A stretch of 12,075 nucleotides of DNA from Candidatus Microgenomatus auricola (GTDB taxonomy: Bacteria; Patescibacteriota; Patescibacteriia; UBA9570; XYC2-FULL-38-9), in NCBI GenBank assembly GCA_005239655.1, contig SBBP01000020.1, positions 1 to 12,075 on the forward strand, in the 5' to 3' direction. Below are positions 1 through 7,687 of the stretch, piece by piece. Under the pieces are notes generated by a model, which saw only the letters and a list, made by a program, of their open reading frames with translations, ran no database searches and was not told where the DNA came from. The first letter of the stretch is position 1, and every line of letters begins with the position of its first letter. The translations under genes were made by a program, and so were the position numbers.

Positions 1-786
1 CTTGGCCGCAATCACGTGTTCGATAGCATTGCCGGCATGACTGCGGCACTGATTGGGGGTTTTGTTGCAGCCTATTTCGGACTCACGTTCACGTATTGGA
101 TTTCACTTGTGGGCGTGGCAGTCGCTTTTTTCCTTACCTTCTTTCTCCGCGATCTTCCAAAAGCGACAGCCACCGGTGAAACAGATTTTTGGAAACACAT
201 TGCCGAGGCATTCCATTTCTTGCGCTCACACTCTTCCATTCAATTTATTTTGCTCTACGGCATTGTGATTGCATCCACATGGGTCTACGTCGATGAATAC
301 TGGCAAATCTACCTCGACGACATTGCTATTCCCATCGCGCTGTTCGGATTCTATAGTGTTGGGAGTCAGCTTCTTGATAGTCTTGGCGGTATGTTCGCCT
401 ACAAACTCAAAGAGTACTTCTCGTATCGCATTCTCTTCTCTGTGCTGATTCTCCTTTCTGCGCTATCCATTTTGGCTGCGAGTCTATTTACGAGTTGGAT
501 TGGCGTCGTACTTCTCCTTGGCATCCATATTGTTTTTGGCGTCACACAACCGCTTGTGTCTGGTTACCTGCATCACCGGACCGAATCACACCATCGCGCA
601 ACTGTTGATGCGTTCCAGCAACTGGCGATGCGGGGCGCGACGATTATCGTAGGCCTTGCGTTCGGCTTTATTGCGACCCGTTTCAACATTTTTATCGGTT
701 TCCGATTCCTTAGCGGACTTCTTGCGGTATATGCAATCTTCTACTGCATTGCTCAATTCCGCTTTTTGCGGATTGACAACGCATAA
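1..786 (+). CDS. MFS transporter, C-terminal part (5' truncated by window edge)
   Basis: The reading frame is open from base 1 and ends at TAA 784-786, giving the last 261 residues of a polytopic inner-membrane protein. A GTG at 16 is only an internal codon: the frame runs unbroken before it, so the true start lies upstream of the window. About seven hydrophobic segments alternate with short charged loops, for example the Arg/Lys loop LRDLPKAT followed by a cytoplasmic stretch near residues 52-75. This fits the second half of a 12-helix major facilitator. The HRATVDAFQQLAMRGA stretch near residues 200-215 resembles the RAT-type loop of drug/metabolite MFS permeases. The substrate cannot be told. 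The gene converges on the glycoside hydrolase gene, with only 16 bp between the two stop codons. The family assignment is fairly secure and the efflux role is inference. Confidence 0.8.
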   Translation, partial: LGRNHVFDSIAGMTAALIGGFVAAYFGLTFTYWISLVGVAVAFFLTFFLRDLPKATATGETDFWKHIAEAFHFLRSHSSIQFILLYGIVIASTWVYVDEYWQIYLDDIAIPIALFGFYSVGSQLLDSLGGMFAYKLKEYFSYRILFSVLILLSALSILAASLFTSWIGVVLLLGIHIVFGVTQPLVSGYLHHRTESHHRATVDAFQQLAMRGATIIVGLAFGFIATRFNIFIGFRFLSGLLAVYAIFYCIAQFRFLRIDNA

Positions 787-814
787 AAAATTCGAGCACA
801 GACTACAACGTCTG
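785..814 (-). terminator. Weak intrinsic terminator after the glycoside hydrolase gene
   Basis: Read on the minus strand, CAGAC (814-810) and GTCTG (803-799) form a 5-bp stem with a 6-nt loop. It is followed about 8 bases later by a run of six T (790-785). The stem overlaps the hydrolase stop codon and the T-run overlaps the stop codon of the converging transporter gene. The stem is short and the T-run is not adjacent, so this is a tentative call. Confidence 0.3.
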
Positions 815-2515
815 CAAAAATTTTACGAATGTGCCGGCACGTATGTCGTAGAGTGCGCTGCCAGACTCCTTCAACAGACTTTCATTTTGAAAACGTTTTA
901 CACGTACGCGTCCGGCACCAAACAACTGCAGTTGACTGACTGAAGACGAGGCCACGCTCCAGTAGGCGTAGATGTCTTTGTACTTTTTATGATAGCGGTA
1001 CAAGAATGCATTCTTGACTGTGCTCGTCGCGATGTCGTCAATATCTACTGCTCCGTTTGCGTAACTGCCATCGGTGTCGTCTAACACAAACGAATCAAAC
1101 GTGAGGACTCCGTCCAGCTTTCCGTCGTCATCTCCTCCCCAATGATTTGCAAATGCATGGAGTTGCAGGGTGTAGTGTAACCACTCACGTGGCATGTATC
1201 CTACATTGTATTGGAATGTTTCACCCGTGGCATCGCGCACACGAACACGCAGCAGGGTGTTATCATCGTTGCCTTTCAATCGAAACTGTAACGCACGTGT
1301 GTCCTCTGGCATCTGCTTGCCGACCGCAACCGGTGCGTAACAGTTTGTGCTGCGTGTAAAGTCGTATGCGACGTGAAGCATTGCATCCACAATTGACACC
1401 GATCCTTCGGTGCACTCTGTTCCAGAAAATTGCCATCCCTGGTTGGTCGAAAAATCATCAAACGTTTTTTGCTCTGGTAAAAATTGATCTTTAAACCAGC
1501 GCCGATCCAAATGCTTTTTTGCAAATCGATATGCCGCTGCAGCAGTTTTCTCACTGTAGGTATCCTCTAGAATGCCAAACTGAGATTCGTTATACGCCTC
1601 GTTACTCGATGTATCATTGAGCGCATACCAAAACACTTTCTTCACCTGGGACACCGAAAGGGCGATGCTGTAGAGGCGCATGAGGTAACGCGCTTGTGTT
1701 TCTTCGGAGACGCCATCGTCCCCTGTTGTCCAACCTACCTCGGTCAACCAAATCGGAATGCCGTCGTGATTCGTTGCCGCGAGTGTCGCTTTCACATTAT
1801 AGAGATCCGTTGCGAGCGTGTTCAATCCATCTGTTGTACTTTCTGGTGCGTAATTAAAGTTCTCTCCAACCACACGGTACGGATGAATCGCAACGATATC
1901 GACACCCACATCAAAATCCAACACATACTCGAGAAAATCAGTGTCTGAGCCAGACAGCCCTCCAAGCACAACCTTGGCATCGGGATTCACTGCATGGATA
2001 ATGCCTGCCGCAGTCGACAGCAACTCCACATACTCGTCCCGCGTTCCTTTCCAAAAGCCGTCGTGATTGGGTTCGTTCCAAATTTCCCAGTGGTTCACCC
2101 GGCCTGCATATCGGGTTGCGACCGACTCCACATAGTCTGCCCAGGCATCGCTATCGGGTGGGTAAAACTCGCTGTCTTCTGATCCCGCGTTCGACGATGC
2201 CCACGACGAACTGTACGTGAGCAACCCAAGCATGGAGATGCCGTGTTCTTCGTACTCGTCAACGACGGCGTCATAGGCTCCCCACGTGTATATACCGTCT
2301 ATTGGTTCAATCACGTCCCACAAAAATTCTTCGCGCCCCCACTGCACGCCAGCATCGGTCGCTGCATTCATAGCTGTATCCCAATCTGATTCCAGAACGC
2401 GCTGTCGCAAATGGATGTTCATGCCAAACGCCTGCTTCACTATATCGCCTTTTGCTTCGACGGCGAACGGTGAGAGTACACACGCACACACGAGAAATGT
2501 ATAGAGGTATTTCAT
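803..2515 (-). CDS. Secreted GH39-like (clan GH-A) glycoside hydrolase
   Basis: This is a 570-residue exported hydrolase. Residues 1-21 form a signal peptide (hydrophobic core, VEA before KG). Residues 24-340 look like a clan GH-A TIM barrel: NHWEIWNEPN has the acid/base Glu148 in the NEP motif, HPY is at 211-213, and IWLTEVGW has the likely nucleophile Glu259. This layout matches GH39-like and PslG-like enzymes that cleave exopolysaccharide; GH5 is a less likely alternative. Residues 350-505 are beta-rich with a paired-Cys region and resemble a carbohydrate-binding sandwich. The last 60 residues may be the small beta-domain that packs on such barrels. The gene follows the CapA-family gene and has an extended -10 hexamer just before its ATG, so it may be transcribed both from the operon and alone. 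Catalytic residues are seen; the substrate is unknown. Confidence 0.8.
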   Translation of the reverse strand: MKYLYTFLVCACVLSPFAVEAKGDIVKQAFGMNIHLRQRVLESDWDTAMNAATDAGVQWGREEFLWDVIEPIDGIYTWGAYDAVVDEYEEHGISMLGLLTYSSSWASSNAGSEDSEFYPPDSDAWADYVESVATRYAGRVNHWEIWNEPNHDGFWKGTRDEYVELLSTAAGIIHAVNPDAKVVLGGLSGSDTDFLEYVLDFDVGVDIVAIHPYRVVGENFNYAPESTTDGLNTLATDLYNVKATLAATNHDGIPIWLTEVGWTTGDDGVSEETQARYLMRLYSIALSVSQVKKVFWYALNDTSSNEAYNESQFGILEDTYSEKTAAAAYRFAKKHLDRRWFKDQFLPEQKTFDDFSTNQGWQFSGTECTEGSVSIVDAMLHVAYDFTRSTNCYAPVAVGKQMPEDTRALQFRLKGNDDNTLLRVRVRDATGETFQYNVGYMPREWLHYTLQLHAFANHWGGDDDGKLDGVLTFDSFVLDDTDGSYANGAVDIDDIATSTVKNAFLYRYHKKYKDIYAYWSVASSSVSQLQLFGAGRVRVKRFQNESLLKESGSALYDIRAGTFVKFLQTL

Positions 2516-2521
2516 TGCTGT

Positions 2522-2530
2522 ATGATAGCA
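2522..2530 (-). promoter_or_regulatory. Extended -10 promoter before the hydrolase gene
   Basis: The minus strand reads TGCTATCAT, a TGn extension plus a 5-of-6 match to TATAAT. No good -35 hexamer lies at the usual spacing. The hexamer ends 6 nt before the ATG at 2515, so transcription would begin at or next to the start codon and give a leaderless mRNA. It sits in the 50-bp gap after the CapA-family gene. Confidence 0.45.
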
Positions 2531-2565
2531 CTTTTCATGAAAACCTGGATTCGAGAGTCTGCATT

Positions 2566-4122
2566 CTACTGAAACGGCTCACTTCGCCATTCGTTCACAA
2601 ATCCCCACTCGTTCCATTTCCAGACCGCGTAGTATTTTGGCTCGCACGTTCGGCCTTCAGCATATTCACCTTCCGTAACGACGAGTTCATCAACCTCGTT
2701 TCCATCCACATCGGCAAGCACGTACGCACAATTGGGGTGATCCAAATTCGATGACTGCCAGAGCGGTTCAAGTGTGCTGTTTTTGAGTGCGAAAACGAAA
2801 AAATGATTTCTGATCGATGGGTCGTTTTCATTGATCCAAAATGGTTGTGATGGCCCAAAATTTCCGGACTTCCATACCGACAGTGTGATTTCCTGTACAC
2901 CATCACCGGTCACATCACCCACAGCAAACGCATCCACCCACCATTCTTCAGGCGAACTCCACACGACTGCTCCTTCGGCACGCGCGGTGAGACGACCGTC
3001 GTGCAATTGGTAGGTGTAGGGTGTGGTATCGGTGACCGGACCTAACCGCTCGATAATCGACAGCGCTTCTTGAGGGTTTGCACGACGTGGTTGCGCATAG
3101 TCCTCAATCACAATAGGAATGACTGCAATGCGATCAACCTGTGTTCCGCGAAAGAATATTTCTGCCGCTAAACCTTCGACGGTCTCTTTTGAGAATCCCT
3201 GATCAAAGACAAAGTTTCCCAAGCTGTAGAGAATGTACTTTCCATTGTACTGTTCAACAGTCTGCACAACATGGGGGTGATGGCCAATGACGATTTCGGC
3301 TCCGGCATCAATCGCTGCATGTGCGAACTCCTGTTGGAATGCATCTGGTGCGGCTGTATATTCATCACCTGCGTGCATCGAGACAATCACGACGTCAGCG
3401 TCCTGTTTTGCGCCTGCCACATCCTGTTGCATCTGCGCAACATCCATCATAGCGACACCGAGGCGTTCCGTCGTCGCCGCGTAGTTGTCTGGAGTAAATG
3501 CGGTGTCGACGTAGGCCAAAAATGCAAACCGAATACCTTCGCGCTCCACAACGGTCGCGGAATACGCCTGCTCGTGATTGCCCGCGCCCACAGCCGCAAT
3601 CTGCGCATCGGCTAACAACTCCAGTGTACGCTCTAACCCTGTCACACCAAAATTCATGGTGTGATTATTTGCGAGAGACAAAATATCAAATCCTGCTCGC
3701 GCGATACCTTCCTCGACCCCGATATCTGAGCGAAACGTCATGTGGTTGTCTGGAACTGGCGCACCTTCAATGATTGGAGTCTCAAGATTGCCAAATGTGA
3801 TGTCTGCCGCGCCCAGAATATCCCGCATCTCATCAAATGGGTAGTCAACGCCATGGCGTGTGATTCTGCCGCCCACCGCTCGTGCAAGCATGATATCACC
3901 CACTGCCAAGAGAGAGACTTCTGTTTCTGTGTCTGGAGTTTTCTCTGGTGTGTATTGCGTTGTCACACGGCTTGGCTGCACTGTGTCGCGAGACACTGTT
4001 TGTGTTGTAGCGCGAGGCACTTCACGTGTTGTAGCCGCGTACAGTTGAATAGCCAAACAGGTATCGAGCGTGACAAACGCAATCAGGATTAATCCTTTGA
4101 CGCGGTAAATGCTTCTGTCCAT
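2566..4122 (-). CDS. CapA/PgsA-family metallophosphoesterase-like protein with FG-GAP-like C-terminus
   Basis: This is a 518-residue surface protein. Residues 8-30 form an uncleaved signal anchor or signal peptide, followed by a Thr/Arg-rich linker (31-68). Residues 69-340 carry the CapA fold (PF09587, related to calcineurin-like phosphoesterases) with its metal-site motifs: GDIML 75-79, GNLETP 111-116, ANNH 151-154, MHAGDEY 249-255, GHHPH 280-284 and GNFVFDQ 302-308. In Bacillus, CapA/PgsA belongs to the poly-gamma-glutamate export machinery, but no capB or capC partner is present, so a polymer-processing role is only inferred. Residues 392-518 are an extra domain with two Asp-rich calcium-loop motifs, DVTGDGVQE (403-411) and DVDGNEVDE (471-479), as in FG-GAP/VCBS repeats. 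The start codon lies inside the end of the DUF3160 gene (34-bp overlap) without a visible Shine-Dalgarno, which suggests translational coupling. Confidence 0.85.
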   Translation of the reverse strand: MDRSIYRVKGLILIAFVTLDTCLAIQLYAATTREVPRATTQTVSRDTVQPSRVTTQYTPEKTPDTETEVSLLAVGDIMLARAVGGRITRHGVDYPFDEMRDILGAADITFGNLETPIIEGAPVPDNHMTFRSDIGVEEGIARAGFDILSLANNHTMNFGVTGLERTLELLADAQIAAVGAGNHEQAYSATVVEREGIRFAFLAYVDTAFTPDNYAATTERLGVAMMDVAQMQQDVAGAKQDADVVIVSMHAGDEYTAAPDAFQQEFAHAAIDAGAEIVIGHHPHVVQTVEQYNGKYILYSLGNFVFDQGFSKETVEGLAAEIFFRGTQVDRIAVIPIVIEDYAQPRRANPQEALSIIERLGPVTDTTPYTYQLHDGRLTARAEGAVVWSSPEEWWVDAFAVGDVTGDGVQEITLSVWKSGNFGPSQPFWINENDPSIRNHFFVFALKNSTLEPLWQSSNLDHPNCAYVLADVDGNEVDELVVTEGEYAEGRTCEPKYYAVWKWNEWGFVNEWRSEPFQ

Positions 4123-6476
4123 GTGGGTAGTGCTGGTTCGTTTCCAGATGAGAGCAGTTCTCGCCAGGCTTCATCGGTCAGACGATCAGACAGCGGCTGG
4201 GTGAATTCGTAGTAGGAGAATGCCCCACCTGTTGCGATCTGCAATTTGCCATCCACTGGGACAACAACGTAGATTTCAGAAATGTATCCAATCGCCTCTT
4301 CGAGTACGCTCCCGTTCGGATCAGTTGCGACATCAACAACGATTGCGGCGGGGTTTTGGTTCAGATACTCTGCCGCTCCCAACCGAGAGTCCTCAATCTC
4401 ATCCGCGTTCGCTTCCATCCAGAAGTGTTCGAGCTGACCGCCATACGAACGAATCAATTCATACTCTTCATCTGTTGGTGTTTCACCGGCCAACTCTTTT
4501 TCCGCAATGGTTTTGAGTGACAACGTCAGCGTCTGCATGCGCGAAAGATTTTCTTTTGTGGATGCACTCAACAATCCGCGCAGTTCTAATCCTTCTGACG
4601 TCATTTGCATCAGGGATGCGAGGCGCGCATACACCAGTGGCTGTGGTTCGACATAGCCATGCACTTTGATTTCGTCTGGCCGTCCGCCTCCAAATTCTGC
4701 GTACACTTGTTTTGCGTACAGAATCGTATCGTGTTTCAGTTCAGTCCAGCTCCCAAGGTAGGTGTTCAGATCGCGCAGTTCCCATGCGGAGTTGCGCATG
4801 AATGATGGGTAACCTTCCGGCTGCTCATCCGTGAGTGGCGCAAGAGCGTAGAGCCATCCCCAATAGAGATTCTGCGTCCATGTTTTCGTGTCGAGACTGG
4901 CCGTCTTTTCGCGCATCTGCACTATATTCTCTTCGTACTTCTCGTACTCCGTATCGCCTTGGTCTTTAAGCAACTGCAACGCCGTGTCCGATCCCATTGC
5001 CGCCGGGATATCCAGGGCCTTTGGCAGCATGCGTGAGTCTGGAACACTTCCACCACAGTCCATTGTGCCGTGTGTGTTGCCAACAGAGCGGCAGACCAAC
5101 TGTTGAAAGATTGACGCATCCAGTGTGAAGCGCTGGCCCATGAAGCGGAATCCCAAAATTTCCGCATCGCGATCCTCCACATTCTCACCAATCGCCATGG
5201 AATTGATTTGTGGCGGCGTCATCGCACGTGCAGACTTCACCAGCGCATCAAATTTTTCCGTCTCACTGACGATGCTCTCCAGCGTGGCGTCCTCTCCATA
5301 GATTTCTTCAACCACTTCTCGAAATGCAGGATAGGTACTATCATCACTCGCGCCAACAAAGAATGAGGTCGTTTCATAGAGCACAGCCCACGGGTCGTGT
5401 ACCGCATCGCTATTCAACAGCTCTTCCTGGAGCACTGCGGAGCGAATCTCATCTTCGTTCTGAAAACGGAATGTCATGCGGCCATACCACATCATGGTAC
5501 GGAAATACTGTTTGAGCGATTCACTCTTGGTGTAGTGCCCACGCGGGGTATACTGTGAGTAGTCTTCATCGTACGAAAGGTCGCTCAATTCCATCATCGG
5601 TGACTGTACAATCGTGTTCTGCTCTACAATCAATGCAATTTCTGCATTGACGGTTGTGGCCACATCGGCTAACACGGAAGCGTTTGGGTTAAGCAATTTT
5701 TTAGCGACAGAGAAAAATACCACGTTGCGTTGTGCGGCCGCATCCCAGGCAGTCCCTTTCACCTGTGCGTACTGTGTTTCTGCGGCGACCAGCGCTTCTG
5801 CGGTTAACGTCTCCAGCTGTTGGCGCAACTCGTTTTCTTCCAGCCCTTTGAGTGTGTCTTCGAACACGAGATGATAGTTATGTAAGATAGAATCTGTGGT
5901 AATAAAGTTGGGCTCGTTATTGTAACGATTCTGCTCGTAGAGCGAGAAAAATTCATTGTAGTCAACTGGCTGCACAACAAAACCATTGCGTACCAATTTT
6001 TTTTCTGCATCTCCTGTGAAAGTGAATTCAGATGCATTCACCACATTCTGCAAATTTTTCTGCACTGTGTATGGCTGCGTTTGTGGGTTGATGGTCACCG
6101 CGGTTTCCTTGTAGGTTGCAAACGGTTCCGCAGTCGCACCGTGCACACCGAAAATATTTTTCACCTGTTGTGTTTCGGTGCCGGTGTTGGCGTTGGTGTT
6201 GCTGAGGGCGAGTTGCTCCGTCGTCTCACTGTCATCTTGCGTCAACATGTATCCCGTCACAATGATGATTGCAATCACCGCAACTCCCGCAATGGGAGCC
6301 ATAACGTTCAACAGAGATCCGAAGTCCAATGAAAATGAATGCGGGCGAGAATACTTCTCGTGTGATTGGAGCAAGGCCCGCCGCAGCTGATCGCGATGGT
6401 GCCCAACCTCAATCTGCGGAGCTTTGGTGTTCTCAAGCCGTTTGGTGATGTCATTCGGTTTCATACTCTCATTCAT
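4089..6476 (-). CDS. DUF3160 membrane protein with anti-sigma-like N-terminus
   Basis: This is a 795-residue single-pass protein. Residues 1-56 are a charged cytoplasmic segment (KRLENTKAPQIEV, then HHRDQLRRALLQSHEKYSR). Residues 57-79 form one membrane helix. Residues 80-110 are a Thr/Asn/Gln-rich linker. The rest is a large extracytoplasmic DUF3160 domain (PF11369), recognised by NFITTDSILHNYH, the GGAFSYYEF element and the RLTDEAWRELL end. The function of DUF3160 is not known. The gene begins 12 bp after the ECF sigma factor stop and has the topology of a transmembrane anti-sigma factor, so the short N-terminus is a plausible sigma-binding region and the outer domain a plausible sensor. 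No ZAS zinc motif (HxxxCxxC) is present. Met5 is an alternative start. The domain call is secure and the regulatory role is inference. Confidence 0.8.
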   Translation of the reverse strand: MNESMKPNDITKRLENTKAPQIEVGHHRDQLRRALLQSHEKYSRPHSFSLDFGSLLNVMAPIAGVAVIAIIIVTGYMLTQDDSETTEQLALSNTNANTGTETQQVKNIFGVHGATAEPFATYKETAVTINPQTQPYTVQKNLQNVVNASEFTFTGDAEKKLVRNGFVVQPVDYNEFFSLYEQNRYNNEPNFITTDSILHNYHLVFEDTLKGLEENELRQQLETLTAEALVAAETQYAQVKGTAWDAAAQRNVVFFSVAKKLLNPNASVLADVATTVNAEIALIVEQNTIVQSPMMELSDLSYDEDYSQYTPRGHYTKSESLKQYFRTMMWYGRMTFRFQNEDEIRSAVLQEELLNSDAVHDPWAVLYETTSFFVGASDDSTYPAFREVVEEIYGEDATLESIVSETEKFDALVKSARAMTPPQINSMAIGENVEDRDAEILGFRFMGQRFTLDASIFQQLVCRSVGNTHGTMDCGGSVPDSRMLPKALDIPAAMGSDTALQLLKDQGDTEYEKYEENIVQMREKTASLDTKTWTQNLYWGWLYALAPLTDEQPEGYPSFMRNSAWELRDLNTYLGSWTELKHDTILYAKQVYAEFGGGRPDEIKVHGYVEPQPLVYARLASLMQMTSEGLELRGLLSASTKENLSRMQTLTLSLKTIAEKELAGETPTDEEYELIRSYGGQLEHFWMEANADEIEDSRLGAAEYLNQNPAAIVVDVATDPNGSVLEEAIGYISEIYVVVPVDGKLQIATGGAFSYYEFTQPLSDRLTDEAWRELLSSGNEPALPTWTEAFTASKD

Positions 6477-6478
6477 AT

Positions 6479-6501
6479 AACGTTGATGTTACGGTAACGT
6501 T
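6479..6501 (-). promoter_or_regulatory. Inverted/direct repeat at sigma-DUF3160 junction
   Basis: AACGTT occurs at 6479-6484 and 6496-6501; being self-complementary, the two copies could pair in mRNA as a 6-bp stem with an 11-nt loop that holds the sigma factor stop codon. A DNA palindrome, GTTACGGTAAC (6488-6498), overlaps the same spot. The downstream arm ends 2 nt before the DUF3160 ATG, where no Shine-Dalgarno is seen. A role in coupling translation or binding a regulator is possible but unproven. Confidence 0.25.
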
Positions 6502-7064
6502 GCACTCACGTCCATTCCTACACGTAATTTCTCTAGTCCTCGGTGTAAAAGTGACTTGACGGTACCTTCTTTTTTGCCAAGAATTTCCGCAATTTCGTTG
6601 ATCTGTTTTTCTTCAAAAAATCGCAATGTCAGCACCTGTTGATATTTGTCGGGAAGTTCCGACATCAACGCCTGCATTTTCAAAAAGTCCTCATGTCGTG
6701 CAAGTTCCTCTTCTGCACGCATCAACTCTTCGCGCACATCTTCTTCGTTGCTCTGATGCTGAGAAAGATCTTCAATGTCAACGGTGATGTAGTTTTTGTT
6801 CTTGCGGTAGTAGTTGGTGATTTCATTTGTGGCGATACGGAAAATCCATGACGAAAATGAAATGTTACGCCAGTGGAACGCGTGCAGATTCTTGAGTGCT
6901 TTGAAAAATGTTTCTGACGTTATGTCTTGCGCCACTTCGACATTCGCCACACGGTGCATGATGTAACCAAAAATCTTCTGGTAGTACAGATCGTACAACT
7001 GACCAAACGCCTCCGCATCAACTTTGGCACGTTCGACCAGCGCTCGTTCGTCTTCCAAATCCAT
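6489..7064 (-). CDS. RNA polymerase sigma factor, ECF type (sigma-70 family)
   Basis: This 191-residue protein has the two-domain ECF layout. Region 2 spans about residues 18-90: FGQLYDLYYQKIFGYI, then DITSETFFKALKNL in 2.2, then SFSSWIFRIATNEITNYYRK covering 2.3-2.4. An acidic linker rich in Glu (91-125) follows. Region 4 spans about 128-180: LPDKYQQVLTLRFFEEKQINEIAEILGKKEGTVKSLLHRGLEKL, the helix-turn-helix that would read the -35 element. It directs RNA polymerase to alternative promoters. The ATG lies 3 bp after the methyltransferase stop and the DUF3160 gene starts 12 bp after its own stop, which matches the usual sigma/anti-sigma gene pairing. No ECF-type AAC-containing -35 was recognised before genes in the window, so its targets remain unknown. 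The family is certain; the subgroup is not assigned. Confidence 0.93.
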   Translation of the reverse strand: MDLEDERALVERAKVDAEAFGQLYDLYYQKIFGYIMHRVANVEVAQDITSETFFKALKNLHAFHWRNISFSSWIFRIATNEITNYYRKNKNYITVDIEDLSQHQSNEEDVREELMRAEEELARHEDFLKMQALMSELPDKYQQVLTLRFFEEKQINEIAEILGKKEGTVKSLLHRGLEKLRVGMDVSATLP

Positions 7065-7067
7065 ACG

Positions 7068-7625
7068 TTACATCTTGCGATAGATAAACAGGCTGTATTT
7101 GCCCTCTCGTACCTCCTGGAGCTGTAACTTTGGATGCTCGGGCAGCGAGAACATGGCACTCATGATAACACACCCGGGGCGGCACTCTGCAACGAACTTC
7201 TCAACAAGTCGTTGTGCGTAATCGGGAATCCACCATCCCACTACAGCATCGACATCGTTGAGTGGAAAATCAAACATGTCGCCATGAATGATGGGGGTGC
7301 GTTTGCGCTGAAAGAAAAAACGCAAGCGCGCAAGCAGCACAAGCGTGAAGTTCCATTCCACGCCACTCAGTTTCGCATTGGGATAGGATTTTGCAATTGC
7401 GGATAGCAACACGCCATCACCGCAGCCAAGATCCACAATTGTCTGTGCGGATTCCAGTGCACGTGACTGCCGCAACAAACGGATGTGTCCTCGACTGATC
7501 GGCACATATGGTAACGTTTGACGATGCAAGAACGTCAACAACGCCATCCGCATCACGATACGCACAAGCAAACATACGAGGATGAGTTGAATCACGATCA
7601 ATAGCCACGGAAGGGCGTCACGCAT
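7068..7625 (-). CDS. Membrane-anchored class I SAM-dependent methyltransferase
   Basis: With the ATG at 7625 this is a 185-residue protein. Residues 5-31 form a membrane helix (LPWLLIVIQLILVCLL) followed by a basic stretch, so the enzyme should face the cytoplasm. The glycine-rich SAM-binding motif I is TIVDLGCGDG (62-71), the acidic end of strand 2 is in LSGVEW, and HGDMFDFPL (114-122) is motif II-like. The short Rossmann fold lacks a clear substrate domain, so the substrate (lipid, protein or small molecule) cannot be named. An in-frame ATG at 7655 would add 10 residues. I prefer 7625 because a TGCTATACT extended -10 lies between the two and because 7655 sits inside the -35 of the divergent promoter. 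It is the first gene of the sigma block, 3 bp before the sigma gene. Confidence 0.75.
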   Translation of the reverse strand: MRDALPWLLIVIQLILVCLLVRIVMRMALLTFLHRQTLPYVPISRGHIRLLRQSRALESAQTIVDLGCGDGVLLSAIAKSYPNAKLSGVEWNFTLVLLARLRFFFQRKRTPIIHGDMFDFPLNDVDAVVGWWIPDYAQRLVEKFVAECRPGCVIMSAMFSLPEHPKLQLQEVREGKYSLFIYRKM

Positions 7626-7632
7626 GGGCTCC

Positions 7633-7640
7633 AGTATAGC
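7633..7640 (-). promoter_or_regulatory. Extended -10 promoter of the methyltransferase-sigma block
   Basis: The minus strand reads TGC TATACT, with a TGn extension and a 5-of-6 match to TATAAT. It ends 7 nt before the ATG at 7625. No convincing -35 lies 16-18 nt upstream. As at the hydrolase gene, the predicted transcript would be leaderless. A GGAG lies 3 nt before the ATG, which is too close for a normal Shine-Dalgarno. Confidence 0.45.
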
Positions 7641-7648
7641 AGATACGG

Positions 7649-7677
7649 TTGACATTGGCTGCGTTTTATCCTATTCT
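7649..7677 (+). promoter_or_regulatory. Sigma-70-type promoter of the desaturase-dedA pair
   Basis: TTGACA (7649-7654, perfect -35), a 17-bp spacer and TATTCT (7672-7677, 4 of 6 to the -10 consensus). Expected initiation is near 7684, 0-5 nt before the ATG at 7688, so the mRNA is nearly or fully leaderless. The -35 contains the TTG at 7649 that might otherwise be read as a start codon, which argues against that upstream start. Confidence 0.6.
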
Positions 7678-7687
7678 CAAACCAAAT

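Noticed and set aside
7649..7687. TTG at 7649 as start of the desaturase gene
   Set aside because: It is the TTG of a perfect TTGACA -35 hexamer, and the extra 13 residues do not belong to the family core; ATG 7688 lies just after the predicted transcription start.
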